From contig SVMH01000005.1 in NCBI GenBank assembly GCA_015067525.1, positions 1 to 64,000 on the forward strand: a stretch of DNA of 64,000 nt. Reading direction: 5' to 3'. Below are positions 17,167-25,111 of the stretch, piece by piece; position 1 is the first letter of the stretch, and each line of letters opens with the position of its first letter. The notes under the pieces are model-generated. The model was given only the letters and a program-made list of their open reading frames with translations. It did not search any database and was not told where the DNA came from. Made by a program: the position numbers and the translations under genes. The stretch comes from Oscillospiraceae bacterium. Lineage in GTDB: Bacteria; Bacillota; Clostridia; Oscillospirales; Oscillospiraceae.

Positions 17167-19446
17167 ATGAGCAAGCGCAGCGACGATTTGTTTGATACGC
17201 TGTCGGAGACCAAGCGTTTGGTGGGCGATCTGGAAGCGCCCGCCAGCGAGGAGTTTTCGCTGGAGTCCATCCTGGCCGAATTCGGCCAGGGTGTGGCGGA
17301 GCCTGCGCAAAAACAGGAGGAAACGCCCCCTGCACCGGCGGACCCGGTGGAAGAGGAGTCCTCTTGCCAAGAGGTGCCGGCGGAAGAGCCGACGCCGGTG
17401 GAGAACGAAGCGGAAGAGGCGGCCGCACCGGAGGAAGAACCTGTCCGCCAGGAGGAGCCTGCACCGCGCCGCACCAAGGTACTGCAGTTCCCCCAGCTGT
17501 TTGCCCGGACGGAGGAAGAGCCGGAAGAAACCGAGCCCCCCGCAGAGTCGGAAGCCCCGGCGGAACCGGAACCTGCGGAGGAGCCTGTGGCCGAACCGGA
17601 AACTGAGGAGGAGACCAAGGTCTCCATTGAAGACGTGATGGCCCGCACGGTGGATGCCGTGCTGGACGATGAAAGCGACGCCCTGCTGGAAGAGCGGCCG
17701 CCCCTGACCGAGCAGATCGGCTTTTGGTGGGCCAATGTGAAGGAAAAGGCGTCGGAGCTGGTGGGGCAGTTTGTTCCCGCGGCAAAAACTGCCGTTGGCA
17801 GCAGAGAAGAGGGCTTCCGCCGGGAGCCGGATATGGAGCAGGCCTTCCGCGAGACCAAGCGCCGCTGCAAGCGCCTGAGCCGCCAGCTGCTGTTCTCTGC
17901 CCTTCCGCTGGCAGTGCTGCTGGCGCTGACGGTGATCGATACGTGGTTTTCTTCCGTTTTGCCGCCGCTGTGGAGCGCGCAGGTGCTGCTGCGCTGCGGC
18001 GTGGTGGGCGGATTGCTGCTGCTTACCTGCCTGCTGGCCACGCAGGTGTGGCGCGAGGCGCTGCGGGGTCTGAAGGAAAAGCAGATGACCTGTGAGGCAG
18101 CATCGGCCCTGCAGGTGCTGGCTGTGCTGGGTGAGTGTGTTTACGGCGCTGTGACCGGCCGGATGGACTATCTGCCGCTGGCGGCGAGCGCTGCGCTGCT
18201 GGTGTGGCTGTGCCTGTTGGGTCGGCTGCTGCTGAGCAGGGCACAGCGCGACGCATACCGTCTGATGGATCTGGGCGGCCGTCCGCCCTATGCCGTGGCG
18301 GTCACCTCCGCCGGTGCCTGCAAGCAAAAGGGGCGGATCGACGGATTTTACAGCACTTTCCAGCGGCCGGATCCCGCCGCTGTGAGCCAGAATATCCTGC
18401 TGCCGCTGCTGCTGTCTGCCTGCACGGTGCTTGCCGGTGTGGTGTGTATCGGCGGTGAGCGGATGGAGGAGTTTTTGCGGGTGTGGAGCGTGCTGCTGAC
18501 GGCTTCGCTGTCGCTGGGTCTGCCGCTGTGCGGCAGTTTGAGCGTGTACTGCCTGCAAAAGCGGTTGGGCCGCAGCGGCTGCGCCGTGGCCGGTTATGCC
18601 GGCGCCCGGACGGTCAGCGACTCCAAGCGCATGGTGCTGACGGACAGCGATGTGTTTCCACCCGGCACCGTCAGCCTCAACGGACTGAAGATCTACGGTG
18701 AGGAGATCGGCAAGGTGGCATCCTATGCCGCCACGCTGGCCCGGGCTTCCGGCAGCCAGCTCCAGCCGATTTTTGAGCAGCTGCTCACGGCCGAGGGCGG
18801 CACCCACTGTGCTTACGATGACCTGCACTTCTACGAAGAGGGCGGTGTGGGCATCACCATCCGCGGCGAGAGCGTCACCATGGGCAGCGAGTATTTCATG
18901 CGCAAGCGCCGTGTCCGGCTGCCGCAGGAGCTGAAGGTGAAAACCGGTGTGTTTCTGGCAGTGGACGGTCAGCTGATCGCCATTTTTGCCATCAAATATC
19001 AGGCTTCACGCAATGTGGAGTGGGCCCTGCGCGCCCTGCGCCGCAGCCGCATCGAACCGGTGCTGGCGGTGCGCAGCGGCAACATCACCCCCGGTCTTTT
19101 GAAAAAGCGCTTCGGCGTGGATGCAAGGCCCGTATATCCTGACGTGTCTACCCGTCTGGCGCTTTCCAACCTGTCGGGCGAAACGGTGGAGCAGGCCAAC
19201 GCCGTGCTGTACCGCGAGGGTTTGATGCCTTTTGCCGAGGTGGTGATCGGCAGCCGCCGCTGCTGCCGCGCCGTGCGGCGCAGCACCCTTTTGTGCTGGC
19301 TGGGCAGCCTGTGCGGCCTGCTGCTGGGCTATTATCTCACGGGCGTGGCCGCGTACAGTGCCCTAAGTGCGGGCTTTGTGCTGCTCTTCACCCTGCTGTG
19401 GCTGCTGCCGGCGGTGCTGCTGGCGGACCTGACACGCAGGTATTAA
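17167..19446 (+). CDS. Membrane protein resembling a degenerate P-type ATPase with a long acidic N-terminus
   Basis: 759 aa. Residues 1 to about 195 are soluble and extremely rich in Glu, Pro and Ala, then come about six hydrophobic segments, a soluble domain and two C-terminal hydrophobic segments. From about residue 455 the order follows heavy-metal P-type ATPases: a helix with LGLPLCGSLS where CPC-type motifs sit, a stretch like the approach to the phosphorylation site (GYAGARTVSDSKRMVLTD), and a region like the end of the P-domain (FLAVDGQLIAIFAIKYQASRNVEWALRALRRSRIEP). The catalytic motifs are gone: DKTGT reads DSDVF (D493), TGDN reads RSGN (636-639), no GDGxND hinge and no TGE actuator loop are visible. 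This is an inference from pattern; no family assignment is claimed. Co-transcribed with rlmB. Confidence 0.7.
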   Translation: MSKRSDDLFDTLSETKRLVGDLEAPASEEFSLESILAEFGQGVAEPAQKQEETPPAPADPVEEESSCQEVPAEEPTPVENEAEEAAAPEEEPVRQEEPAPRRTKVLQFPQLFARTEEEPEETEPPAESEAPAEPEPAEEPVAEPETEEETKVSIEDVMARTVDAVLDDESDALLEERPPLTEQIGFWWANVKEKASELVGQFVPAAKTAVGSREEGFRREPDMEQAFRETKRRCKRLSRQLLFSALPLAVLLALTVIDTWFSSVLPPLWSAQVLLRCGVVGGLLLLTCLLATQVWREALRGLKEKQMTCEAASALQVLAVLGECVYGAVTGRMDYLPLAASAALLVWLCLLGRLLLSRAQRDAYRLMDLGGRPPYAVAVTSAGACKQKGRIDGFYSTFQRPDPAAVSQNILLPLLLSACTVLAGVVCIGGERMEEFLRVWSVLLTASLSLGLPLCGSLSVYCLQKRLGRSGCAVAGYAGARTVSDSKRMVLTDSDVFPPGTVSLNGLKIYGEEIGKVASYAATLARASGSQLQPIFEQLLTAEGGTHCAYDDLHFYEEGGVGITIRGESVTMGSEYFMRKRRVRLPQELKVKTGVFLAVDGQLIAIFAIKYQASRNVEWALRALRRSRIEPVLAVRSGNITPGLLKKRFGVDARPVYPDVSTRLALSNLSGETVEQANAVLYREGLMPFAEVVIGSRRCCRAVRRSTLLCWLGSLCGLLLGYYLTGVAAYSALSAGFVLLFTLLWLLPAVLLADLTRRY

Positions 19447-19457
19447 GCAAAAAACGT

Positions 19458-19487
19458 AAAAAAGGACGCTTCGGCGTCCTTTTTTTG
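19458..19487 (+). terminator. Intrinsic terminator
   Basis: AAAAAGGACGC, TTCG tetraloop, GCGTCCTTTTTTT. Confidence 0.92.
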
Positions 19488-19540
19488 CCGCCAAACCGCA
19501 CTGATATGTAAATTTCGCTGAAATTTTAAGAAAAATATAG

Positions 19541-19569
19541 TTGTCAGGTCGGCAGAAATATTATATAAT
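19541..19569 (+). promoter_or_regulatory. Sigma-A promoter of the EF-G-like gene
   Basis: TTGTCA (19541-19546), 17-bp spacer, perfect TATAAT (19564-19569). Confidence 0.85.
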
Positions 19570-19632
19570 TCGATTGTTGAGCGATTTGTGCACCTGCGGG
19601 TGCGCTTTACAAAACGAAGGGAGAAACTGTAT

Positions 19633-21696
19633 ATGACCGCCAATGAAATCCGTAATATCTGCCTGCTGGGCCATGGTGGCTCCGGTAAGACGTCTCTCGT
19701 CGAGCAGATGCTCTTTATGACCAAGGGTACTGATCGTCTGGGCAAGACCGTGGACGGCAATACCACCTGCGACTACGACGCCGAAGAGATCAAGCGCCAG
19801 ATCTCCATTTCTCTGGCCTTTGCCCCTGTCAACTACAAGGGCACCAAGATCAACGTCATGGACGCCCCCGGCAACTTCGATTTCTCCGGCGAGGCTCTGT
19901 CCGCCATCCGCGCCGCTGAGTGCGCCGTGCTGGTTGGTGCTGCCAAGGACGGCCTGTCCGTTGGTCTGGAGCGCACCTGGAAGATGCTGGGCAAGAAGCC
20001 CCGCATGATCTTCATCAACCGCACCGATGAGGACAACAGCGACTATAACACCTGCCTGGACGCCATCCGCGGCAAGTTCGGCCAGGCCATCGCCCCCATC
20101 GTCGTTCCCGTTGTGGACGGCAACAAGAAGGTCACTGCCATCGTGGACCTGCTGCACAACAAGGCCTATGAGGTCAAGGGCGGCAAGACCGTTGAGTGCG
20201 CCATCCCCGGCGATCTGGCCGATGAGGTGGAGTCCCTGCGCGCTGAGCTGATGGAAGCCGCCGCCGGTGCCGACGAGGAGCTGATGGAGAAGTTCTTCGA
20301 CACCATGGAGCTGACCGACGCTGAGATGGCCAAGGGCCTGAAGATCGGCGTGCGTGACGGCAGCGTCTGCCCCGTGCTGTGCGGCAGCGCCGTGACCGGT
20401 CTGGGCGTGGATATGCTGATGCAGACCATCGTGGATCTGGTTCCCGTGGCCACCGATATGCCCGCTGAGAAGGCTCTGGACGATGACGACAACGCCATCG
20501 AAGTAGCCTATGATGCTTCCGGCGCCACCGCCGCCATCGTCTTCAAGACCATCTCCGACCAGTACGGCAAGTACTCCATGATCAAGGTCGTTCGCGGTAA
20601 GGTCACCGGCGACATGGCTCTGTACAACCCCACCACCGGCAACACCGAGAAGCTGGGCCGTCTGTACGTCATGAAGGGCAAGAAGACCGAGGAGACCAAG
20701 GAGATCTGCTGCGGCGACATCGGCGCCATCGGCAAGATGGATAAGGTCAAGACCGGCGACACCCTGTGCGACGCCAAGAACATCGTCAAGCTCTCCGGCA
20801 TGAGCTATGCCAAGCCCTGCTACAGCCGCGCCATCTCCCCCAAGGTCAAGCAGGAGATCGAGAAGCTGGGTACCGGCCTGCACAAGCTGAACGAGGAAGA
20901 TCCCACCTTTACCGTCGTCAACAACGCCGAGACCCATCAGACCGTCATCTCCGGCGCCGGCGATATCCAGATCGATGTTCTGTGCGCCAAGCTGAAGAGC
21001 CGCTTTGGCGTGGACAGCGAGTTGAGCGCTCCCCGTGTTGCTTACCGTGAGAAGATCCGCTCCACCGTGCGCAAGCAGGGTCGTTATAAGAAGCAGACCG
21101 GCGGCTCCGGCCAGTTCGGTGACGTCCACATCATCTTCGAGCCCCAGGCTGAGCAGGAAGAGATGATCTTCGAAGAGAACGTGTTCGGCGGCTCCGTGCC
21201 CAAGAACTTCTTCCCCGCCGTTGAAAAGGGTCTGCGCGAGAGCTGCCTGCACGGCGTGCTGGCCGGCTATCCCGTGGTGTTCCTGAAGGCCACCCTGGTG
21301 GACGGCTCCTACCACCCCGTTGACTCCTCCGAAATCGCCTTCAAGCTGGCCGCCAACCTGGCCTTCAAGGCCGCTCTGCCCGAGGCCAAGCCCGTGCTGA
21401 TGGAGCCCATCGGCGAGCTGAAGGTTACCATCCCCGACAGCTATCTGGGCGACGTGATGGGCGACCTGAATAAGCGCCGCGGCCGCGTGATGGGTATGGA
21501 TCCCACCGGCGACGGCGAGCAGGTGCTGACCGCTGAAGTTCCCATGGCCGAGATGATGAGCTATGCCATCGATCTGCGCTCCATGACCCAGTCCCGCGGT
21601 ACCTTCACCTTCGACTTCGTGCGCTACGAGGATTGCCCCGGTGCCGCTCAGGAGAAGGCCATCGCTGAGGCCAAGGCTCTGGCCGAGGCTGAGTAA
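19633..21696 (+). CDS. Elongation factor G-like GTPase (EF-G paralogue)
   Basis: 687 aa with the full EF-G domain order: GTPase domain, domain II, and domains III-V including the domain IV region (YREKIRSTVRKQGRYKKQTGGSGQFGDV) and domain V (LMEPIGELKVTIPDSYLGDVMGDLNKRRG). G1 is GHGGSGKT (13-20). G3 is DAPGN (77-81), so the catalytic His of canonical DTPGH is Asn. G4 is NRTD (129-132) in place of NKxD. These fit the EF-G-like family found beside the true FusA in many bacteria rather than FusA itself. Role in translation is unknown. Start at ATG 19633 after GAAGGGAG; a longer frame to 19588 lacks a site. Confidence 0.9.
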   Translation: MTANEIRNICLLGHGGSGKTSLVEQMLFMTKGTDRLGKTVDGNTTCDYDAEEIKRQISISLAFAPVNYKGTKINVMDAPGNFDFSGEALSAIRAAECAVLVGAAKDGLSVGLERTWKMLGKKPRMIFINRTDEDNSDYNTCLDAIRGKFGQAIAPIVVPVVDGNKKVTAIVDLLHNKAYEVKGGKTVECAIPGDLADEVESLRAELMEAAAGADEELMEKFFDTMELTDAEMAKGLKIGVRDGSVCPVLCGSAVTGLGVDMLMQTIVDLVPVATDMPAEKALDDDDNAIEVAYDASGATAAIVFKTISDQYGKYSMIKVVRGKVTGDMALYNPTTGNTEKLGRLYVMKGKKTEETKEICCGDIGAIGKMDKVKTGDTLCDAKNIVKLSGMSYAKPCYSRAISPKVKQEIEKLGTGLHKLNEEDPTFTVVNNAETHQTVISGAGDIQIDVLCAKLKSRFGVDSELSAPRVAYREKIRSTVRKQGRYKKQTGGSGQFGDVHIIFEPQAEQEEMIFEENVFGGSVPKNFFPAVEKGLRESCLHGVLAGYPVVFLKATLVDGSYHPVDSSEIAFKLAANLAFKAALPEAKPVLMEPIGELKVTIPDSYLGDVMGDLNKRRGRVMGMDPTGDGEQVLTAEVPMAEMMSYAIDLRSMTQSRGTFTFDFVRYEDCPGAAQEKAIAEAKALAEAE

Positions 21697-21715
21697 GCTT
21701 ACCTTATATAAGAGA

Positions 21716-21750
21716 AAGGACCCCGAACCAACCGGTTCGGGGTCCTTTTT
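21716..21750 (+). terminator. Intrinsic terminator
   Basis: AAAGGACCCCGAACC, AACC, GGTTCGGGGTCCTTTTT. Confidence 0.93.
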
Positions 21751-21790
21751 GCCCCCTTCAAAAATTTTTTGAAAAATTTCGAAAAACCTC

Positions 21791-21819
21791 TTTACAAACG
21801 CGTAGGTGTATGTTACTAT
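21791..21819 (+). promoter_or_regulatory. Promoter of the PerR-like gene
   Basis: TTTACA (21791-21796), 17-bp spacer, TACTAT (21814-21819). The operator at 21829-21847 covers the expected start site. Confidence 0.7.
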
Positions 21820-21828
21820 ACAGTTGCA

Positions 21829-21847
21829 AACGATAATTATTATCGTT
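21829..21847. promoter_or_regulatory. Fur/PerR-type operator (perfect 19-bp palindrome)
   Basis: AACGATAATTATTATCGTT. The core matches 12 of 14 positions of the 7-1-7 Fur-family consensus TGATAATnATTATCA. It lies just downstream of the -10, as expected for autorepression. Confidence 0.85.
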
Positions 21848-21871
21848 AAGAATGAAGAAACGAGGTGGTGT

Positions 21872-22243
21872 ATGGAAAAGGCAAGAAGATACAGCCCCAA
21901 GCGCGAAGCGATTTTGGAGTGCTTGCGCTCTACCCACAACCATCCCGCGGCGGAATGGGTGTACGCCCAGCTTAAGCCGACGATCCCCGATCTGTCTCTG
22001 GCAACGGTCTACCGTAATCTGGGCCAGTTCCGTAAGGACGGCACCATTCAGGTCATTGGCAATGTGGATGGCGAGGAGCGCTATGACGGGGATACCTCTC
22101 CCCACAGTCACTTTATCTGCCGCAGCTGCGGCAAGGTGGCGGACCTTCCCTTCAGCGAAGTGCAGATGCCGGATACCTCCGGCGTGGGAAGGACAGATTC
22201 CTGCAGCGTGACCTTCTACGGCTGCTGCAACGACTGCCTGTAA
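21872..22243 (+). CDS. perR: Fur family transcriptional regulator, PerR-like
   Basis: 123-aa metal-dependent repressor: winged helix with the recognition segment LATVYRNLGQFRKDG, then the dimerisation/metal domain with HSHF, CRSCG and C-terminal CCNDC (structural zinc). The position after CGK that separates the subgroups reads CGKVAD (Asp, as in PerR) and not Glu as in Fur, which favours peroxide sensing; this is inference. Start at ATG 21872 behind GAGGTGGTG. Its own promoter carries a perfect operator, and rubrerythrin follows 92 bp downstream. Confidence 0.85.
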   Translation: MEKARRYSPKREAILECLRSTHNHPAAEWVYAQLKPTIPDLSLATVYRNLGQFRKDGTIQVIGNVDGEERYDGDTSPHSHFICRSCGKVADLPFSEVQMPDTSGVGRTDSCSVTFYGCCNDCL

Positions 22244-22334
22244 GGCAAAACCAAGTAATCTTACCCCGCGCCGATGGCACCGGACGGGGACAATACAAAA
22301 ATAATTTTAATGTAACATGATGGAGGAAAAAATT

Positions 22335-22928
22335 ATGAAGAAGTTCGTGTGTTCTGTTTGCGGTTATGTCCATACTGCCGAGGCTCTGGATCCCGATTTC
22401 CGCTGCCCCGTGTGCAAGGTCCCCGCTTCCAAGTTTGTGGAGCAGAAGGGCGAGATGAAGCTGGCCGCCGAGCATGAGTATGGCGTCTATGCCAAGACCG
22501 TGAAGAACAACCCCGACATCTCCGAAGAAGACAAGAAGTACATCTTCGAGCAGCTGATGGCCAACTTCCAGGGCGAGTGCTCTGAGGTCGGTATGTACCT
22601 GTGCATGGCCCGCATCGCTCACCGCGAGGGTTATCCCGAGATCGGCCTGTACTGGGAGAAGGCCGCCTATGAAGAGGCTGAGCACGCTGCCAAGTTTGCT
22701 GAGCTCCTGGGTGAGGATCTGGAGCCCAACATGAAGGCTTCCACCAAGGAGAACCTGGCCTGGCGCGTGGACTGCGAGTACGGCGCCACCTCCGGCAAGT
22801 TCGACCTGGCCTCCTGCGCCAAGAAGAACGGCCTGGATGCCATCCACGACACCGTCCATGAGATGGCCCGCGATGAGGCCCGCCACGGCCGCGGTCTGGA
22901 AGGCCTGCTGAAGCGTTACTTCGGCTAA
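22335..22928 (+). CDS. Rubrerythrin (N-terminal rubredoxin, reverse-type order)
   Basis: 197 aa peroxide reductase of anaerobes. A rubredoxin domain comes first (CSVCGYVH and CPVCKVP, residues 4-25), followed by the four-helix ferritin-like diiron domain with Glu/His ligands in [24 protein letters not shown] and [11 protein letters not shown]. The rubredoxin-first order is that of reverse rubrerythrins, which work well with air-exposed cells. GATGGAGGA precedes the ATG. It probably belongs to the PerR-like regulator's regulon because of its position, though no clear operator is seen in its own upstream 90 bp. Confidence 0.95.
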   Translation: MKKFVCSVCGYVHTAEALDPDFRCPVCKVPASKFVEQKGEMKLAAEHEYGVYAKTVKNNPDISEEDKKYIFEQLMANFQGECSEVGMYLCMARIAHREGYPEIGLYWEKAAYEEAEHAAKFAELLGEDLEPNMKASTKENLAWRVDCEYGATSGKFDLASCAKKNGLDAIHDTVHEMARDEARHGRGLEGLLKRYFG

Positions 22929-22941
22929 TTAAAAAAACGCC

Positions 22942-22976
22942 AAAAGAGGCGGGGACTTGTCCCCGCCTCTTTCTTT
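22942..22976. terminator. Bidirectional terminator with the repeat GGCGGGGACTTGTCCCCGCC
   Basis: AAAGAGGCGGGGAC, TTGT, CCCCGCCTCTTT with T-rich tail; the 20-bp core (22948-22967) occurs again at 23767-23786. Confidence 0.9.
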
Positions 22977-23663
22977 TTACTTTAGTTTCAGTACGCCGTA
23001 GAATGTGAAATCATCTGTGGGAATACCCCAATAGACGTTGGTTTCAGAGAGCGTGTCGGGGCCGTTCACGAGCTTGCTGCTCGTCCAGAAGAACGCCGCA
23101 TAAGTATCCTTGCCGTTGATCTGACACTTGTGCAGGATACCGGAGATGTGAGGATCCGTAGGCGTCAGAGGTTCCTTGGAAGCCTCCAGATCGATGCGAT
23201 AGGAAGACTTATCCAGAATCGGCGCCTTGCCCAGCTGCAGTGTTCCGTCAAAGAAGATGGGAGACTTGTTCTCGTCTGCCTCGCCCACCAAAAACTCGAA
23301 TTTATTCATCTGCTCCAGATCCGCTTCGGAAAAGGCGTTTTCATAGTCCATTTGTGCCACGTATTCATCCTTCAGCACCAGTGCCGTGTAGGCTCCGTAG
23401 AGAATGTGGTGTTCTTCGTTTTCATAAGTGAAAAAGGGCACATCGGAATAGACGAATTCCAGATACTCCTGCCAGTTTTCGTTGTTGATCCGGATGTCGG
23501 CAGCGCCGTTATCGGTATTCTGCTGGTTGTTTTCGTCATTGGTTTGTACGTTTTCCGGAGGAGCGGGATCGTTGGGAACATCGGGTTCGACAGGCTTGCT
23601 GCCGCAGGAGCACAGAGCCAGTAACATGGCGCAGAGTAAAAGCAGAGCGACAATTTTTTTCAT
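22977..23663 (-). CDS. Predicted lipoprotein, unknown function
   Basis: 228 aa. Lipoprotein signal peptide MKKIVALLLLCAMLLALCSCGS with lipobox ALCSC, then a low-complexity Pro/Asn/Asp/Gln linker (about 25-60) and a globular domain of about 165 aa with no family I recognise. It should be anchored on the outer face of the cytoplasmic membrane. Start at 23663 (GAGGTAG upstream). A strong promoter lies at 23705-23733 (minus). Codon use and base composition look more AT-rich than the flanking genes, as for the divergent gene at 23830, which may mean a locally acquired pair. Confidence 0.75.
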   Translation of the reverse strand: MKKIVALLLLCAMLLALCSCGSKPVEPDVPNDPAPPENVQTNDENNQQNTDNGAADIRINNENWQEYLEFVYSDVPFFTYENEEHHILYGAYTALVLKDEYVAQMDYENAFSEADLEQMNKFEFLVGEADENKSPIFFDGTLQLGKAPILDKSSYRIDLEASKEPLTPTDPHISGILHKCQINGKDTYAAFFWTSSKLVNGPDTLSETNVYWGIPTDDFTFYGVLKLK

Positions 23664-23704
23664 GGTTTCTACCTCACGCATTTTATAGGGAAGCTACGAT
23701 TTTC

Positions 23705-23733
23705 AGTATAATATAATAAATTATATGTTTCAA
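23705..23733 (-). promoter_or_regulatory. Promoter of the lipoprotein gene
   Basis: On the minus strand TTGAAA, 17-bp spacer, TATACT. Confidence 0.75.
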
Positions 23734-23761
23734 GGGGCAAAGCAACGGTGCGAAAGAAAAG

Positions 23762-23791
23762 CAAGGGGCGGGGACTTGTCCCCGCCTCTTG
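23762..23791. repeat. Second copy of the GGCGGGGACTTGTCCCCGCC hairpin
   Basis: GCAAGGGGCGGGGAC, TTGT, CCCCGCCTCTTGC. The core (23767-23786) is identical to 22948-22967. The TTGTCC in its loop and right arm coincides with the -35 of the next promoter. Confidence 0.75.
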
Positions 23792-23804
23792 CCTGTGGTA
23801 TATT
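23776..23804 (+). promoter_or_regulatory. Promoter of the 131-aa gene
   Basis: TTGTCC (23776-23781), 17-bp spacer ending TGG, TATATT (23799-23804). Confidence 0.6.
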
Positions 23805-23829
23805 GAAAGTATATGAGAAAGGGGGAAGA

Positions 23830-24225
23830 ATGATGGACAGTCACAAGAATATGCAGGCGAAGGAAATTGAGGAAGAGGTGCTGCGGATATGGCAGGACTG
23901 GAGATGGGACTATACTGGTGAAAGTATTGTAGATGCTTCGCCACATGCACAATACTTGTTTGGTGAGTATTATTTTTTCATTCCTTCAGTCAATAAGTAT
24001 TACTTGGTCAAATCGGACGGAAACTATTATCATGGGTATGAGACAGAAATCAGAGAACTGAGCAAGACGAGAATTTTGGAGATACTCCATGATCGGCTTC
24101 GATGGGAAGGGGAGTGTCCATACAGAGGGAATAATGCGGAAGAAGAGGCCTGGTGGATAAAACGCACGGCTTTTTGGGCGGCCTACTACAAAGAAAAGAT
24201 AGCGGAGGTCGAGAGGCTTCCATAA
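23830..24225 (+). CDS. Hypothetical protein
   Basis: 131 aa, soluble, rich in Trp and Tyr (IWQDWRWDYTGES, YYFFIPSVNKYY, EEEAWWIKRTAFWAAYY). No family recognised. Two adjacent ATGs at 23830 and 23833 follow AGAAAGGGGG. Base composition is clearly more AT-rich than the flanking housekeeping genes. The aromatic-rich, compact nature resembles many immunity-type or orphan proteins, but nothing shows that role here. Confidence 0.65.
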   Translation: MMDSHKNMQAKEIEEEVLRIWQDWRWDYTGESIVDASPHAQYLFGEYYFFIPSVNKYYLVKSDGNYYHGYETEIRELSKTRILEILHDRLRWEGECPYRGNNAEEEAWWIKRTAFWAAYYKEKIAEVERLP

Positions 24226-24230
24226 GACTG

Positions 24231-24264
24231 AAAAAGCGGCAGGGTATGCACCCTGCCGCTTCTC
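24231..24264. terminator. Bidirectional terminator
   Basis: AAAGCGGCAGGGT, ATGC, ACCCTGCCGCTTCTCTT between convergent genes. Confidence 0.88.
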
Positions 24265-24900
24265 TTATTTCAGCATGTCCAGCATTTGGCCAAAGTTCTC
24301 GATCCGCCAGTCGCAGGGCGGATACTGGGGCACCGCGGGGGTCAGCAGGTGCAGCGTGCGGCAGCCGGCGTTTTGCCCCGACTCCAGATCGCAGGCGCGG
24401 TCGCCTACCATCACCGTCTCCTCCGGCGCGATGCCGTATTTCTTCATCAGGTAGATCACGGCGTCCGGCGCCGGCTTGACGGCAAAACCCTCGTGTCCCG
24501 GCACGATGATCTCGTCAAATTTTTCCGTCAGCTGTCCGTGCTCCAGCATGGGGAAGACGGTTGCGTCGCGGTGGGTATAGATGCAGTTGATGCCGCCCCG
24601 CTCATGCACCCGATCCAGCACTTCCACCACCTGCGGATACGCTTTCGGCATGGCCACGGCGCCTTTGGCCTCGTGGAACTTGTAGCGCTCCCGCAGCTGG
24701 GGGAGGTGATACCGTTCGGTGTAATAGGAAATGGCGTGGCCCACGTTGACCAGCATCTTTTCCATGATCTCCGCCTCCGGAGGGTCATACCCGAAGTCGG
24801 CCAGCGCCAGACGCAGATAGGCCGAAAAGGTGACGGGATAGGTGTCCATCAGCGTTCCGTCAAAATCCCAGATAAATAACTTCATTTCTTTCAAGTTCAT
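24265..24900 (-). CDS. HAD family hydrolase (phosphoglycolate phosphatase-like)
   Basis: 211 aa HAD-IA phosphatase. Motif I is IWDFDGTLMDTYPV (nucleophile Asp, about residue 11), motif II is near IYTHRDAT, motif III the Lys in VKPAPDAVIYL, motif IV VGDRACDLESGQNAG. The substrate is not known; HADs of this type act on small phosphorylated metabolites. Start at 24900 after GCAGGAGGCG; the frame extends further upstream without a site. Single gene. Confidence 0.88.
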   Translation of the reverse strand: MNLKEMKLFIWDFDGTLMDTYPVTFSAYLRLALADFGYDPPEAEIMEKMLVNVGHAISYYTERYHLPQLRERYKFHEAKGAVAMPKAYPQVVEVLDRVHERGGINCIYTHRDATVFPMLEHGQLTEKFDEIIVPGHEGFAVKPAPDAVIYLMKKYGIAPEETVMVGDRACDLESGQNAGCRTLHLLTPAVPQYPPCDWRIENFGQMLDMLK

Positions 24901-25039
24901 AAGCGCCTCCTGCGTGTCGCTGTGGTCCTGTGGAGGGAACCTCTCGGGTACGATTATAATGCAGAGCTTGCGGCCTGGCAAGGCGGAACATGCACCGGCG
25001 AAAAAACAAAAAAATTTTTACTAATGCGAATGATTCCTA

Positions 25040-25068
25040 TTGACAAAGGGGAAATTCTATGGTATGGT
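25040..25068 (+). promoter_or_regulatory. Promoter of the rubredoxin-ferritin operon
   Basis: TTGACA (25040-25045, perfect), 17-bp spacer ending TGG, TATGGT (25063-25068). Confidence 0.65.
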
Positions 25069-25079
25069 ATATCTATAAA

Positions 25080-25094
25080 CAAGAATAATTATCA
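25080..25094. promoter_or_regulatory. Probable Fur/PerR-type operator
   Basis: CAAGAATAATTATCA: right half a perfect ATTATCA, left half 4 of 7, total 11 of 14 to the 7-1-7 consensus. It lies between the promoter and the ribosome site of the rubredoxin gene. Confidence 0.6.
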
Positions 25095-25111
25095 TTAAGG
25101 AGGACAAAACC

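Noticed and set aside
22244-22334. Fur-family box before rubrerythrin
   Set aside because: Only a weak ATAATTTTAATG string is seen, far below the two convincing boxes.
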